DNA of 64,000 bases from Firmicutes bacterium HGW-Firmicutes-9 (GTDB lineage: Bacteria; Bacillota; Clostridia; Christensenellales; CAG-138). Numbering within the stretch: the first letter of the stretch is position 1; every line of letters starts with the position of its first letter. Below the pieces are notes generated by a model that made no database searches, was not told the DNA's origin, and saw only the letters and a list, made by a program, of their open reading frames with translations. The translations under genes were made by a program, and so were the position numbers. The stretch spans positions 124,001 to 188,000 of the forward strand of contig PGZM01000001.1 of NCBI GenBank assembly GCA_002841395.1, in the 5' to 3' direction. Below, in pieces: positions 8,447-16,986 of this stretch.

Positions 8447-9394
8447 TTACAGCTCGAAGATACGCTTGTAATTGTCGTCGATGGTCTTTACTTCCGCTGC
8501 GGTCAGCTCCCAATCGCCCGCTTTGGCGTTCTCAATCGCCATGGCGGGTGTGGTTGCGCCCATCAGCGCACAGGTGACGCCGGGTTGCGACAGCACCCAG
8601 TTGATCGCGACTTCGGGAATGGTCGCGCCGCGCGTGTCGCCAATGTCTTTGAGCACTTTGAGTAGTTCCTGCGCCTTGCTCCAACCGGGTTCTTCAAAGC
8701 AGTTATAGAATCCAACGCGCTGCTCCTTGCCGCCGACTGCGGGCTTTTCAAGCTTGCCAGAGAGAATGCCGCCGCCCAGCGCGCCGTAAGTGACGCAGCC
8801 GATGTTGTTCTTGCGGCAGAAGTCGATGACGCCGTTTTCAAGGCTGACCTGATTGAGTAGGCTCAGCGGCGGCTGGCAGCTGACGATGCCCGCGATCTCA
8901 ATGCCGACTTTCATCTGCTCCGGCGAGAAGTTGGACACGCCGACTTCGCGGCAGAGGCCTTCCTTCTTCATCTTGGCGAGTTCGTACAGCGCGCCTTCGA
9001 TGCCGAAGTTCGCATCCGGCCAGTGGATCATGTATAGATCGATATAGTCCGTCTGGAGGCGCTTCAAGGACTGCTCCATCTCCCAGCGGACGAGTTTGGG
9101 GCTCAGGCACTTGACGTATTCGCCCGCGATGCGGTGGATGCCGCACTTGGTCGCGAGGCAAACCTTGTCGCGTCTGCCCTGGATGGCCTTGCCGACCGCG
9201 AGTTCGGACTCAAAATGCGGGCCGTAGCCGGGCGCTGTGTCTACCATATTGATGCCGACGTCGATGGCGGCCTGAATCGCCTTGATGCCTTCGTTCTCGT
9301 CTACTTCGCCGAAGAAGTCGTTGCCCAGCGCCCAGGTACCCTGACCGACTACGGAGACGTCGAGACTGCTGTTACCCAATTTCTTATAACGCAT
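8447..9394 (-). CDS. Aldo/keto reductase
   Basis: A 315-residue NAD(P)H-dependent aldo/keto reductase: MRYKKLGNSSLDVSVVGQGTW, the catalytic region GINMVDTAPGYG (Asp and Tyr), LATKCGIHR (Lys) and DLYMIHWPD (His), and the C-terminal cofactor strand. The start is set at 9394 by AAGGAG 6 bases upstream; the longer open frame has no ribosome site. It is divergent from the pentose-type ABC operon, and both promoters carry a similar TGACA-N2-TGTCA-type palindrome at the -35 box, so it may act in the same pathway, for example interconverting an aldose or ketose with a polyol. Substrate unknown. Confidence 0.9.
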   Translation of the reverse strand: MRYKKLGNSSLDVSVVGQGTWALGNDFFGEVDENEGIKAIQAAIDVGINMVDTAPGYGPHFESELAVGKAIQGRRDKVCLATKCGIHRIAGEYVKCLSPKLVRWEMEQSLKRLQTDYIDLYMIHWPDANFGIEGALYELAKMKKEGLCREVGVSNFSPEQMKVGIEIAGIVSCQPPLSLLNQVSLENGVIDFCRKNNIGCVTYGALGGGILSGKLEKPAVGGKEQRVGFYNCFEEPGWSKAQELLKVLKDIGDTRGATIPEVAINWVLSQPGVTCALMGATTPAMAIENAKAGDWELTAAEVKTIDDNYKRIFEL

Positions 9395-9467
9395 ATGTTC
9401 TCTCCTTACGTTTTGATGGTTGTGTTGTTTCCGATCGAGCAAAGATATGAAATCGTATTGGAACGTG

Positions 9468-9483
9468 ATACTGCTTGCAGTAT
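9468..9483. promoter_or_regulatory. Palindromic operator ATACTGC-TT-GCAGTAT
   Basis: Perfect 7-2-7 inverted repeat overlapping the -10 box of the aldo/keto reductase promoter; flanking GT/AC extend the symmetry past one mismatch. Confidence 0.55.
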
Positions 9484-9507
9484 GACACATGCCATGACAA
9501 ATGTCAA
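9479..9507 (-). promoter_or_regulatory. Promoter of the aldo/keto reductase gene
   Basis: On the minus strand TTGACA (9502-9507), a 17-base spacer, then CATACT (9479-9484). The -35 box overlaps the palindrome TGACAAATGTCA at 9495-9506. Confidence 0.6.
9495..9506. promoter_or_regulatory. Operator-like repeat TGACA-AA-TGTCA
   Basis: Perfect 5-2-5 inverted repeat at the -35 box of the minus-strand promoter. Related copies TGACAAACGTCA (9736-9747) and TAACAAATGTCA (9781-9792) lie at the plus-strand promoter, suggesting one regulator for both. Confidence 0.5.
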
Positions 9508-9542
9508 TAATTAAGGTGAATTTTACTATGATTCTTTAGTTT

Positions 9543-9558
9543 ACGCGAGATCTCGCGT
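9543..9558. promoter_or_regulatory. 16-bp perfect palindrome ACGCGAGATCTCGCGT
   Basis: Uninterrupted dyad in the middle of the divergent region, GC-rich within AT-rich surroundings. It could be an operator for a distinct regulator; function unknown. Confidence 0.5.
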
Positions 9559-9734
9559 GATTATGGGATTCTTGCAAAAAAATCTGCCCTATTATGGGTT
9601 GTTTAATTTCTTTCTTTGATGACATCAGTTACAATATTGAATAGCATATCTTTATTCAATATTACAAATCCAGATGCGACAGCGTGTTTCGGACAGGCAG
9701 GGAATTCAACATAGAAAAGTTGTTGAAAAATGTA

Positions 9735-9763
9735 TTGACAAACGTCAAAGCGTTTGATACGAT
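9735..9763 (+). promoter_or_regulatory. Promoter of the pentose-type ABC operon
   Basis: TTGACA (9735-9740), 17-base spacer, TACGAT (9758-9763). The predicted leader is about 185 bases. The operator-like repeats at 9736 and 9781 overlap and follow it. Confidence 0.7.
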
Positions 9764-9956
9764 GACGCCAACAAACGTTATAACAAATGTCAAAACACAA
9801 TTCACAAGCAAAATTTCTGAGTTGGAAACAAATTCAAGCAAAAAAATACCAAATAACAAACAACTTTAAAAAGCCTGCCCGAAACGCGCATCCATCTGGA
9901 TTTGGCCGGATTACTGTATCCGGTTGAACATAAAACAACTAGGAGGAAGACACAGG

Positions 9957-11090
9957 ATGAAGAAAATTGGTTTGATCGTTCTGGCCATGCTCATGGTATT
10001 TTCCATGTTTGCCTGCCAGAGCACGGCGCCGGCAGCGACGACCGAAGAAGCTCCCGCAGCAGAAGCCGCAGCAACCGATGCTCCCGCAGCCGAAGCGGCA
10101 GCTCCTGCTGAGAAGACCACCGAAGGGATGAAGATCGCATACTTCGTCTCCACGATGGCCAACGAATTCCACCAGGCCCGCGCAGCGGCCGCCATTCAGT
10201 ATGCAAAAGATAAGTATGGCGCCGAAGTCGTGATCATGGATGGAAAATCCGACGACAACACGATGATCAACAACGTCGACATGCTCGCCACCTCCGACTT
10301 TGACGCGGCGGTGCTCCATGTCTGGCAGCCCGACGCGGTTGCTCCCCTCGTCATGAACGCGATTGATTCCGGCGTGGCGATGATGACGTTCTTCAGCCCG
10401 CTTGCGGACACCGGCATCCCGGTATTCCGTTCGGACGAAGCAGGCGGTTCCTTTGCAATGGGCGCCAGCGCTGCCGAGCAGTGGGTTGCCGCAAACCCGG
10501 ATAAGCCGATCGTAACCGTGCAGCTTGGCTGGCCGGATCACACCGAAGTCAAGAGCGGCCGTACCGATCCGTTCGTCGCCGGTATCGAAAGCGTTGTTGG
10601 CGCGGGCAACTACACCAACCTCGGTTGCATCGATTCCAAGGGCAGTGCGGATGCGACCAAGGAAGCCATGGCCAACATCCTCATCACCAACCCCGATGTC
10701 AACATCATCTACTCCGAAGCGGGCGATTTGACCCCCGGCTGTATGGCAGCTCTGGTCGACGCCGGCCGCGGCACGATGGACAATGGCGTCCCGACAACGG
10801 AAATCGTTGTCAGCGTGGACTGCCCCGTCAGCGAACTCAAGGCGATCTTTGATCCCAGCAGCTCTCTGAAGATGTCCCTCGGCCTCCCGCCGATCCAGAC
10901 GTCTGAGAAGATCATCGACATCATCGTCGGCGTGTACCTTGGCGAAATCGCACAGGTTTCCACGCCCGCCGAAGAGCTCTTCGGTGAAGTGTACCCGGTC
11001 GACTTCTACAAGCTCCAACTCTCCGAAGTTATCGCATGGTACAACCAGCAGTTCGGTACCAGCCTGGTTGAAGCGGACATTCTCGGTTAA
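9957..11090 (+). CDS. Ribose-type sugar-binding lipoprotein
   Basis: A 377-residue substrate-binding lipoprotein: basic start MKKIGL, hydrophobic segment and a lipobox ending MFAC at residues 16-19, then an Ala/Glu/Pro-rich linker of about 35 residues and a periplasmic-binding domain of the RbsB class (MKIAYFVSTMANEFHQARAAA). The ATG at 9957 follows AGGAGGAAG; the longer frame adds 11 residues ahead of the signal. It should hand a pentose or pentulose to the ATPase and two permeases downstream. Downstream epimerases and kinase suggest L-xylulose, L-lyxose or a related sugar. Confidence 0.92.
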   Translation: MKKIGLIVLAMLMVFSMFACQSTAPAATTEEAPAAEAAATDAPAAEAAAPAEKTTEGMKIAYFVSTMANEFHQARAAAAIQYAKDKYGAEVVIMDGKSDDNTMINNVDMLATSDFDAAVLHVWQPDAVAPLVMNAIDSGVAMMTFFSPLADTGIPVFRSDEAGGSFAMGASAAEQWVAANPDKPIVTVQLGWPDHTEVKSGRTDPFVAGIESVVGAGNYTNLGCIDSKGSADATKEAMANILITNPDVNIIYSEAGDLTPGCMAALVDAGRGTMDNGVPTTEIVVSVDCPVSELKAIFDPSSSLKMSLGLPPIQTSEKIIDIIVGVYLGEIAQVSTPAEELFGEVYPVDFYKLQLSEVIAWYNQQFGTSLVEADILG

Positions 11091-11117
11091 TTCGAACGCA
11101 CAGAAGATCGCGACAAA

Positions 11118-11148
11118 CTTGGGAGGGGTCACTATGGCTCCTCCCAAG
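11118..11148 (+). other. Stem-loop between binding protein and ATPase genes
   Basis: CTTGGGAGG (11118-11126) pairs with CCTCCCAAG (11140-11148), extendable by two pairs. No T-run follows. It is placed like the hairpin at 849-878 and probably tunes the ratio of binding protein to transporter. Confidence 0.65.
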
Positions 11149-11173
11149 AAACTGATTGGATGGAGACAAGTCA

Positions 11174-12664
11174 ATGGAAACTAACGTATTGCAGATCAAG
11201 GGGCTTGTAAAGGATTTCCCCGGCGTACGCGCGGTGAACGACGTTTGTTTTGATATCAAACGAAATGTCGTGCATTGCCTCGTCGGCGAAAACGGCGCGG
11301 GCAAATCGACCTTGATCAAGATCCTGACGGGCGCCTGCGAACGCACATGCGGCTCGATCTTATTAAATGGAGAAGAATATTGCGCCAGAAGCCCCAAAGA
11401 CGCCAGAGACAAAGGAATCAGCACACTGTTTCAGGAGCTGAACGTAGTGGATCAGCTCACGGTGGAAGAGAATCTGACGCTCGGCATCGAAGACACGACT
11501 TTTGGATTTTTACATAAAACCGACAAGATTAAGAAGATCATCGACGTGCTGAAGGACTTGGAACCCAGTATCAACCCCAAAGAGCGCGTCGGCCGTCTCA
11601 GCGTTGCGAAAAAGCAGATCATCGAGATTGCAAAAGCGGTTGCTTCGGAGACGGAGATCATCATCATGGACGAACCGACCGCAGCGCTCTCCGAATCGGA
11701 GATCGAGCGGCTGTTTACGATCGTGAAGCGCCTGCGCGAAAAGGGCGTGACTGTCATCTACATCTCGCACCGGCTGGATGAAATCTTCACGCTGGGCGAT
11801 TACGTCACCGTCATGCGCGACGGTATGCATGTCGCCACCAAGCCGATTGCCGAGGTCAAGGATCGCACGGAACTTGTGCATCTGATGATCGGCAGAACGG
11901 TCATCGAGTCCTACGTACCAAAGGAAGAGCAGTCCGACGAAGTGCTGCTCACGTGCAAAGATGTTTGCAACCACAAGCTCAAGAACGTTTCGTTCAACGT
12001 CAAGCGCGGCGAGATCGTCGGGTTCTACGGCCTCATCGGCGCGGGCAAAACGGAGCTTGCGCGCGCGATCTACGGCGCGGACAGCTATTCCGGTGAGATC
12101 GTGCTCAAGGGCGAAAAGCTGAAAGGCACGCCGGAAAAGGCGATCAAGGCGGGCATCGCGCTCGTTCCCGAAGAGCGCAGAACGCAGGGGTTGTTTACGC
12201 TCTTGACCATCAAGCATAACATCTCCGCGATGAACCTAAAGAAGATTTCCAAGCTCGGTTTGCTCAACTCCTCACAGGAGCGCGCTACGGCGAAGAACTA
12301 CATCGAGCAGCTGAATATCAAAACCGACTCGATGGACAAGGAGACCAGCAAGCTCTCCGGCGGCAACCAGCAAAAGGTCGTGTTTTCTAAGTGCCTGTTT
12401 GCTAATGCCGATCTGCTGATTCTGGATGAACCCACGCGCGGCATCGACGTCGGCGCAAAGGCCGAAATCTATGCCATTGTGCGGGAACTGGTCGCCAACG
12501 GCAAGACGATCATGTTCTTCTCCTCCGAACTGCCGGAGATTTTACATTCCTGCGATCGCATCTTCCTGCTGTACGAAGGCGAGATCAAGGCTGAACTACA
12601 GAACGGAAAGGATATCGACAGTCAGGATATCATCCATATCGTGACGGGAGGTGCGGCATCGTGA
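11174..12664 (+). CDS. Sugar ABC transporter ATP-binding protein, RbsA/MglA-like
   Basis: A 496-residue tandem ATPase with two nucleotide-binding domains. The first has Walker A GENGAGKST (residues 38-46) and IIIMDEPTAALSESE; the second has the degenerate GLIGAGKTE loop, the signature LSGGNQQKV and LLILDEPTRGIDVGAK, as usual for this class. ATG at 11174 is preferred because GGAG sits 8 bases upstream; the frame is open back to a TTG at 11156. It powers sugar uptake with the lipoprotein and the two permeases, and overlaps the next gene by 4 bases (GTGA). Confidence 0.95.
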   Translation: METNVLQIKGLVKDFPGVRAVNDVCFDIKRNVVHCLVGENGAGKSTLIKILTGACERTCGSILLNGEEYCARSPKDARDKGISTLFQELNVVDQLTVEENLTLGIEDTTFGFLHKTDKIKKIIDVLKDLEPSINPKERVGRLSVAKKQIIEIAKAVASETEIIIMDEPTAALSESEIERLFTIVKRLREKGVTVIYISHRLDEIFTLGDYVTVMRDGMHVATKPIAEVKDRTELVHLMIGRTVIESYVPKEEQSDEVLLTCKDVCNHKLKNVSFNVKRGEIVGFYGLIGAGKTELARAIYGADSYSGEIVLKGEKLKGTPEKAIKAGIALVPEERRTQGLFTLLTIKHNISAMNLKKISKLGLLNSSQERATAKNYIEQLNIKTDSMDKETSKLSGGNQQKVVFSKCLFANADLLILDEPTRGIDVGAKAEIYAIVRELVANGKTIMFFSSELPEILHSCDRIFLLYEGEIKAELQNGKDIDSQDIIHIVTGGAAS

Positions 12665-13686
12665 ACAAACCCATCAAAGCATTAAACGCGCGGTCTGCCA
12701 CGGGTAAAATCAGCAACGAGGCATTCCTCAACAGAGTCATGTTCCTTGTTCTGATCGTGCTGTTCGCCCTGGCAAGTATCTTTATTGATAAATACTTCTC
12801 TACAGCAACCGCGTTGAACCTGATCGCAAACAACTGGTATATCGTGATTCTGGGCATCGGAGTAACATTCCTGCTGGTGTCGGGGCATCTGGACATGTCT
12901 GTCGGCGGCATCGTCGGCATGGCGGGCGTACTCTCCGCCTACTTTACCCAGCCTGCGAACGAGGGCTTCTCCGAACTGGGACAAGGTCTCGGGCTGCCGT
13001 ACGGTGTGGCGATTCTTTTAACGCTGCTGGTTTGCCTCTTCATTGGCATGCTCAATGCGCTGTTCATCGCGAAGATGCGCGTGGCTTCGATCATCGTGAC
13101 GCTCGGCACCATGTCGATTGCGCGCGGTATCGGACAGGTTGCGGCGCTCGGCGCGCAGCGCAGTGCGGGACTGCCGGATCTATTCGGCGTCATCGGCAAC
13201 GTGCCACTGTTTGGGCCTATCAAGATCGCGGCTGCCATTGCGGCAATCCTCGTTGTGATCGCATTGTTCATCGAGAAGAAAACCTCGTTCGGACGGCGTA
13301 CCTATCTCATCGGCGCGAACCGGGAGGCGGCTCGCCTCTCCGGCGTCAAGGTAGAGCTGCACATCGGGCTATTGTACATGCTCAGCGCACTGCTCGCGGG
13401 CATCACGGGTATCCTGCTCGCCTCCGAAATGAAGGCCGGCATCTCCACGCGCGGCGCAGGGTTCGAGTTTAACGCGCTGGTCGTGACGCTGCTCGGCGGC
13501 GCAAGCATCGACGGCGGCGTCGGCTCCGTGCTGGGCATGGTCATCGGCGCGCTGATTCTCGGTGTGGTTTCGTCTGCGGCCTACGGCCTCTTGCTGCGGC
13601 CGGAATGGCAGTTCATTCTCAAGGCGGTCGTGACGTTCCTTGCAATCATAGCGCAGCGCTATCTGCTCGATCGGCGAAACAAGTAA
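12661..13686 (+). CDS. Ribose/galactose-type ABC permease 1
   Basis: A 341-residue integral membrane protein of the RbsC/AraH class, with 8-10 hydrophobic segments. The family block GANREAARLSGVKVE (after YLI near residue 217) and the later LGGASIDGGVGSVLGMVIGALILG are clear. The GTG start overlaps the ATPase stop, coupling translation. With the second permease it likely forms a heterodimeric channel. Confidence 0.93.
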   Translation: MNKPIKALNARSATGKISNEAFLNRVMFLVLIVLFALASIFIDKYFSTATALNLIANNWYIVILGIGVTFLLVSGHLDMSVGGIVGMAGVLSAYFTQPANEGFSELGQGLGLPYGVAILLTLLVCLFIGMLNALFIAKMRVASIIVTLGTMSIARGIGQVAALGAQRSAGLPDLFGVIGNVPLFGPIKIAAAIAAILVVIALFIEKKTSFGRRTYLIGANREAARLSGVKVELHIGLLYMLSALLAGITGILLASEMKAGISTRGAGFEFNALVVTLLGGASIDGGVGSVLGMVIGALILGVVSSAAYGLLLRPEWQFILKAVVTFLAIIAQRYLLDRRNK

Positions 13687-13729
13687 GTCCGGCGGCAGGT
13701 AATGGATCAGTTGGAAAGGGATTAAGACT

Positions 13730-14746
13730 ATGTCATCAAATTGCACTCCGGCAAGTCTTCGGGCTCAAAAGGCCAAGAGGATTGTAAAAGAAATATACGT
13801 TTACATCATTTTGCTGGCGGTCGTCACCGTGTTGAGTCTGCTCAAAGGCGACCTGTTCCAGCGGGGCAACTTCCTGTTCCCGCCGAACATTGCAAACCTT
13901 TTGCGCATGTCCGCGCCGATTCTGATGATCAGCAGCGCATTTACGCTGATCTTCATCACGGGCAACATCGACCTCTCCGTCGGTAGTACGTTGAGCCTGA
14001 CTACGGTCGTGCATGCGATTCTGGTGCTGAACGGTTTTCCGTTTGCGCTGTCGCTTGTGATCGTCGTCGCGCTCGGTGTTCTGCTCGGCTCGGTCAACGG
14101 CTTTCTTGTCATGAAGCTTCGTATCACACCCGTTATTGCGACGCTGATTACGATGAATGCGTATCAGGGACTTGCGCGCTATCTGGTTCCGCCGGGAATC
14201 TCCTCCATCACCACCACGGACACGCTGAAAATGCCGGAATGGATGGGGCACTTCTCCAAGGATCAGGTGTTTATGGGGCTGTCGTGGGCGTTCATCGTCG
14301 CCATCGTGCTGCTCATTGCGCTGGTCATTCTGCAGAAACGCACGCTCTTTGGCAAGTATCTCGTCGCGGTTGGCGGCAACAGAACCGCGGCGGAGCTCTC
14401 CGGCATCAACGTCGTCAAGGTGGTCTGGGGCGTCTATATCCTGCTCGGCGCGATCTCCGCGCTCGCAGGCGTCGCAAGAGCCAGCTATCTGCTCATCGGT
14501 GAGCCGTATACCGGCGTCGGCGCGGAGACGGAGGCAATCATCGCGTGTCTGTTGGGTGGCACGGTGTTTACCGGCGGCGAAGGATCGGTCGTGAAGTCGT
14601 TTGTTGGCGCGATCATCATCGTTTGCCTGACGTTCGGGCTCAAGTCCGTCATTCCCGAATACTGGCAGCTGCTTGCAAAAGGCGCGGTGCTCGTGTTCGC
14701 GGTCGTGCTCAACCACCTGCTGTCCAAGGAAGCCATCGCGGCATAA
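13730..14746 (+). CDS. Ribose/galactose-type ABC permease 2
   Basis: A 338-residue permease paralogous to the preceding gene: FTLIFITGNIDLSVGSTLSL, VGGNRTAAELSGINVVKVVW and LLGGTVFTGGEGSV are the RbsC-family blocks. It begins after GGAAAGGG, 43 bases downstream of permease 1. Having two different permeases rather than one homodimer is typical of rhamnose, autoinducer-2 and some pentose systems. Confidence 0.93.
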   Translation: MSSNCTPASLRAQKAKRIVKEIYVYIILLAVVTVLSLLKGDLFQRGNFLFPPNIANLLRMSAPILMISSAFTLIFITGNIDLSVGSTLSLTTVVHAILVLNGFPFALSLVIVVALGVLLGSVNGFLVMKLRITPVIATLITMNAYQGLARYLVPPGISSITTTDTLKMPEWMGHFSKDQVFMGLSWAFIVAIVLLIALVILQKRTLFGKYLVAVGGNRTAAELSGINVVKVVWGVYILLGAISALAGVARASYLLIGEPYTGVGAETEAIIACLLGGTVFTGGEGSVVKSFVGAIIIVCLTFGLKSVIPEYWQLLAKGAVLVFAVVLNHLLSKEAIAA

Positions 14747-14833
14747 CGCAGCGATAACCGCAAGATAGGACGAAATATAGCGGCAACGACGAAAATTTGC
14801 CGCAGGAAATAGAAGATTATAGCAATTGACAAG

Positions 14834-14850
14834 CGTTGTGCAGCACAACG
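14834..14850. promoter_or_regulatory. 17-base dyad upstream of the epimerase gene
   Basis: CGTTGTGC-A-GCACAACG is a perfect inverted repeat, 19 bases before the ATG at 14870. A TTGACA at 14826-14831 precedes it and resembles the -35/operator combination at 9735, so an internal regulated promoter is possible, although no convincing -10 box was found. Confidence 0.5.
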
Positions 14851-14869
14851 TTACTGGGGGTACATAAAT

Positions 14870-15511
14870 ATGTATGAACAAGATAAGCGCGAGATCATAC
14901 GCGCAGCACTCGAAATCAAAAACTACGGCTTAATCGCGCTCTCAGGCGGGAACGTCAGTGTCCGCAAAGAGAACGGAGATGTGGTCGTCACGCCTTCCGG
15001 CACTGCCTATGAGACCATGCGGGAAGACGACCTGATCGTGTTCAACAAAGACGGCGTTCGCGTCGAAGGAACGCTTCGCGAGTCGGTCGACACAGTCGCG
15101 CTGAAATACATCTACGACCAGCTACCGGAAGTCAACGCCATCATCCACACGCATCAGCCTTACGCAACCGCCGTCGGCCTGATCGGGGACACGTTCCCCG
15201 CGGCGCTGACCACGCTTGCAAACGTCACACTTGGCGCAATCAACGTCGCGCCCTACTGCTCCGCCGCGAGTCTGGATATGGGTGTACAGGCGGTGAACTA
15301 TCTTGGCGGCAAGCGCGCGGTGATCCTCAAACACCACGGCGTGATCGCTGTCGGCGGCAACCTGAAGGAAGCGCTCTATGCCGCAATTTATATGGAAGAA
15401 GCAGCGAAGGCATACCTTGCGGCAAAAGCCGCGGGCAATGTCGCTATCATGACGGATGAGCAGACCGCAGACGCCGTCGAGATCCACAAATCCTACGGAC
15501 AGAATCACTGA
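14870..15511 (+). CDS. Class II aldolase family, probable L-ribulose-5-phosphate 4-epimerase
   Basis: A 213-residue AraD/FucA-fold protein. Zinc-ligand motifs IIHTHQPYA and LKHHGVIAVG are visible, as is the phosphate-binding SGGNVSVR. The C-terminal YGQNH resembles the YGQ ending of AraD/UlaF 4-epimerases. With the adjacent UlaE-like 3-epimerase and L-xylulose-type kinase, the economical reading is conversion of L-ribulose-5-P to D-xylulose-5-P. A fuculose- or rhamnulose-phosphate aldolase remains possible, since these share the fold. It starts after GGGGG with 9 bases spacing. Confidence 0.8.
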   Translation: MYEQDKREIIRAALEIKNYGLIALSGGNVSVRKENGDVVVTPSGTAYETMREDDLIVFNKDGVRVEGTLRESVDTVALKYIYDQLPEVNAIIHTHQPYATAVGLIGDTFPAALTTLANVTLGAINVAPYCSAASLDMGVQAVNYLGGKRAVILKHHGVIAVGGNLKEALYAAIYMEEAAKAYLAAKAAGNVAIMTDEQTADAVEIHKSYGQNH

Positions 15512-15585
15512 TTCGCGCGCTAACGTTCGCGTAGGCTGCCCTATGCAGCGCCGCGCGGACGATCGATATGCTGGAGGCACAAGGC

Positions 15586-16434
15586 TTGAGCAACTTGCAA
15601 GAAAACCTGTTCGGCTTATATGAAAAAGCATTGCCGAAACAATTGAATTGGGAAGAACGCCTATGCGCGGCGAAAGAGGCCGGCTTTGATTTCATGGAGA
15701 TCAGCATCGACGAAACGGACGAGCGCATTGGCCGCCTGCACTGGAGCAAAAGCGAGCGCACGAAGCTCATGGAGACAATCCACCGCGCAGATATGCCGAT
15801 TTTGTCCATGTGCCTGAGCGCAAACCGCCGCTATCCCATCGGCAGCGAGCGAGAGGAGACGCGAAAGAGCGGCATCCAGCTGATTCGCGACGCGATCGAC
15901 TTTGCGCTGGACTGCGGCGTGCGGGTCATCCAGCTTGCCGGATATGACGAATACGCAAACCCCAGCACGGAGACGACGGTGCAAAATTTTCACGATTCTC
16001 TGGCGCAGTGCGCCAGATACGCGCAGGAAAAGGCGGTTATGCTCGCGCTGGAAACCATGGAAAACGACCTGATGGATACCATCGGCAAAGCGAAGCACTA
16101 CGTGGACGCGATTCAGTCCCCGTGGCTGAAGATCTATCCCGACCTCGGCAATCTCTGCGCAACCGGGCATGATATCGAGAAGGAGTTCCTGCTCGGCATG
16201 CAGGACATCGTCTCGATCCATCTGAAGGATACGCTGCCAGGCATCGTACGGGATATTGCGTTCGGCGACGGTAACGTGGATTTCGTCTCGTTCTTTCGCC
16301 TCTTACAGCGCGAGCATTACAGCGGGTTGTTTGTCGCCGAGATGTGGACGGACGAAACCCCGCGCTCGATTCAAGCCGCCAAGGACGCGCGCGCGTTTAT
16401 CGCAGATAAAATCGCGCAGGCGCAGCAGCTCTAA
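15586..16434 (+). CDS. ulaE: L-xylulose-5-phosphate (hexulose-6-P) 3-epimerase, UlaE/SgaU-like
   Basis: A 282-residue TIM-barrel epimerase. Start TTG at 15586 is favoured: GGAGG lies 9 bases upstream and the resulting N-terminus (SNLQENLFGLYEKALPK) aligns with the family start; the open frame also contains an ATG at 15568. Family text includes FDFMEISIDETDERIGRLHW, MCLSANRRYPIGS, VIQLAGYDEYA, LETMENDLMDT, YPDLGNL and HLKDTLPG, which carry the metal-binding residues. It would turn L-xylulose-5-P into L-ribulose-5-P, feeding the 4-epimerase encoded just upstream. Confidence 0.9.
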   Translation: MSNLQENLFGLYEKALPKQLNWEERLCAAKEAGFDFMEISIDETDERIGRLHWSKSERTKLMETIHRADMPILSMCLSANRRYPIGSEREETRKSGIQLIRDAIDFALDCGVRVIQLAGYDEYANPSTETTVQNFHDSLAQCARYAQEKAVMLALETMENDLMDTIGKAKHYVDAIQSPWLKIYPDLGNLCATGHDIEKEFLLGMQDIVSIHLKDTLPGIVRDIAFGDGNVDFVSFFRLLQREHYSGLFVAEMWTDETPRSIQAAKDARAFIADKIAQAQQL

Positions 16435-16476
16435 CAAAAATCAACCTGCGGCGGAATCCGCCTTGAAGGAGAACAC

Positions 16477-16986
16477 ATGAGAAAAACAGGCATCAAACGC
16501 CTCTCGAAAGAGAGTTTTGAACAATATGGCTCCTATGCGAGCATTCTGGAGCCGTCCGGCCCTGCTTTTGGCGAGGAACCGGTGGTGTTCTATCGCGACA
16601 TGGTGCAGCAGAGTCTCGGCTTTGCAACTACGGCTTCCTATTCTTCGTGCGTCGTTAACCAGCGCCCGTGGGTGATCACGAATTCTGAAGTGCACGACTA
16701 CTGCCATGAGACGATCCTCTGTCTCGACGGGGATTATCTGATGCATGTCGCGCCTGCAACGTTTGACAAAGCAATTCCGGCGGATCAGATCGAGGTGTTT
16801 TTGATTCCCAAAGGCACGCTCGTCAACGTCAAAGCAGGCGTCTGGCATCAGGCGGGATTTCCGTACAACTGCGAGCGCGTGCATATCCTCTGTGTACTGC
16901 CGGAACGCACCTATGCGCGGGATTGCTATTGCTTCAACCTGCCGAAGAAGGACCAGATCGAGGTTTTACCGGAGTTTGTTGACTAG
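16477..16986 (+). CDS. Cupin-like protein resembling ureidoglycolate lyase (AllA)
   Basis: A 169-residue protein with the overall plan of AllA-type cupins: FEQYGSYASIL at the start, CHETILCLDGDYLMHVAP in the middle, and FLIPKGTLVNVKAGVWHQAGFP near the end. Ureidoglycolate chemistry makes little sense in a pentose operon, so a sugar- or sugar-acid-related cupin (isomerase or lyase) is more likely. It lies 42 bases after the 3-epimerase and before the kinase. Function not established. Confidence 0.6.
   Translation: MRKTGIKRLSKESFEQYGSYASILEPSGPAFGEEPVVFYRDMVQQSLGFATTASYSSCVVNQRPWVITNSEVHDYCHETILCLDGDYLMHVAPATFDKAIPADQIEVFLIPKGTLVNVKAGVWHQAGFPYNCERVHILCVLPERTYARDCYCFNLPKKDQIEVLPEFVD

Larger units (their letters stand above)
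9395..9956. promoter_or_regulatory. 562-base divergent control region, no gene
   Basis: AT-rich spacer between the aldo/keto reductase and the ABC operon. It holds two opposed sigma-A-like promoters, at least five palindromes and two small leader hairpins (ATCCA-TC-TGGAT at 9890-9901; CCGGAT/ATCCGG at 9906-9923) just before the binding-protein ribosome site. Short open frames here lack ribosome sites and coding character. Confidence 0.7.

Noticed and set aside
9603-9859. Short open frames in the divergent control region
   Set aside because: AT-rich, no ribosome sites, overlapping promoter and operator elements.
14727-14790. A fourth gene-tail duplication after permease 2
   Set aside because: GCGGCA recurs 42 bases later but the surrounding match is too short to exceed chance.
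14870-15511. L-fuculose-phosphate aldolase feeding lactaldehyde to the BMC
   Set aside because: Fold fits, but the YGQ ending and epimerase/kinase neighbours favour a 4-epimerase. Kept as alternative only.
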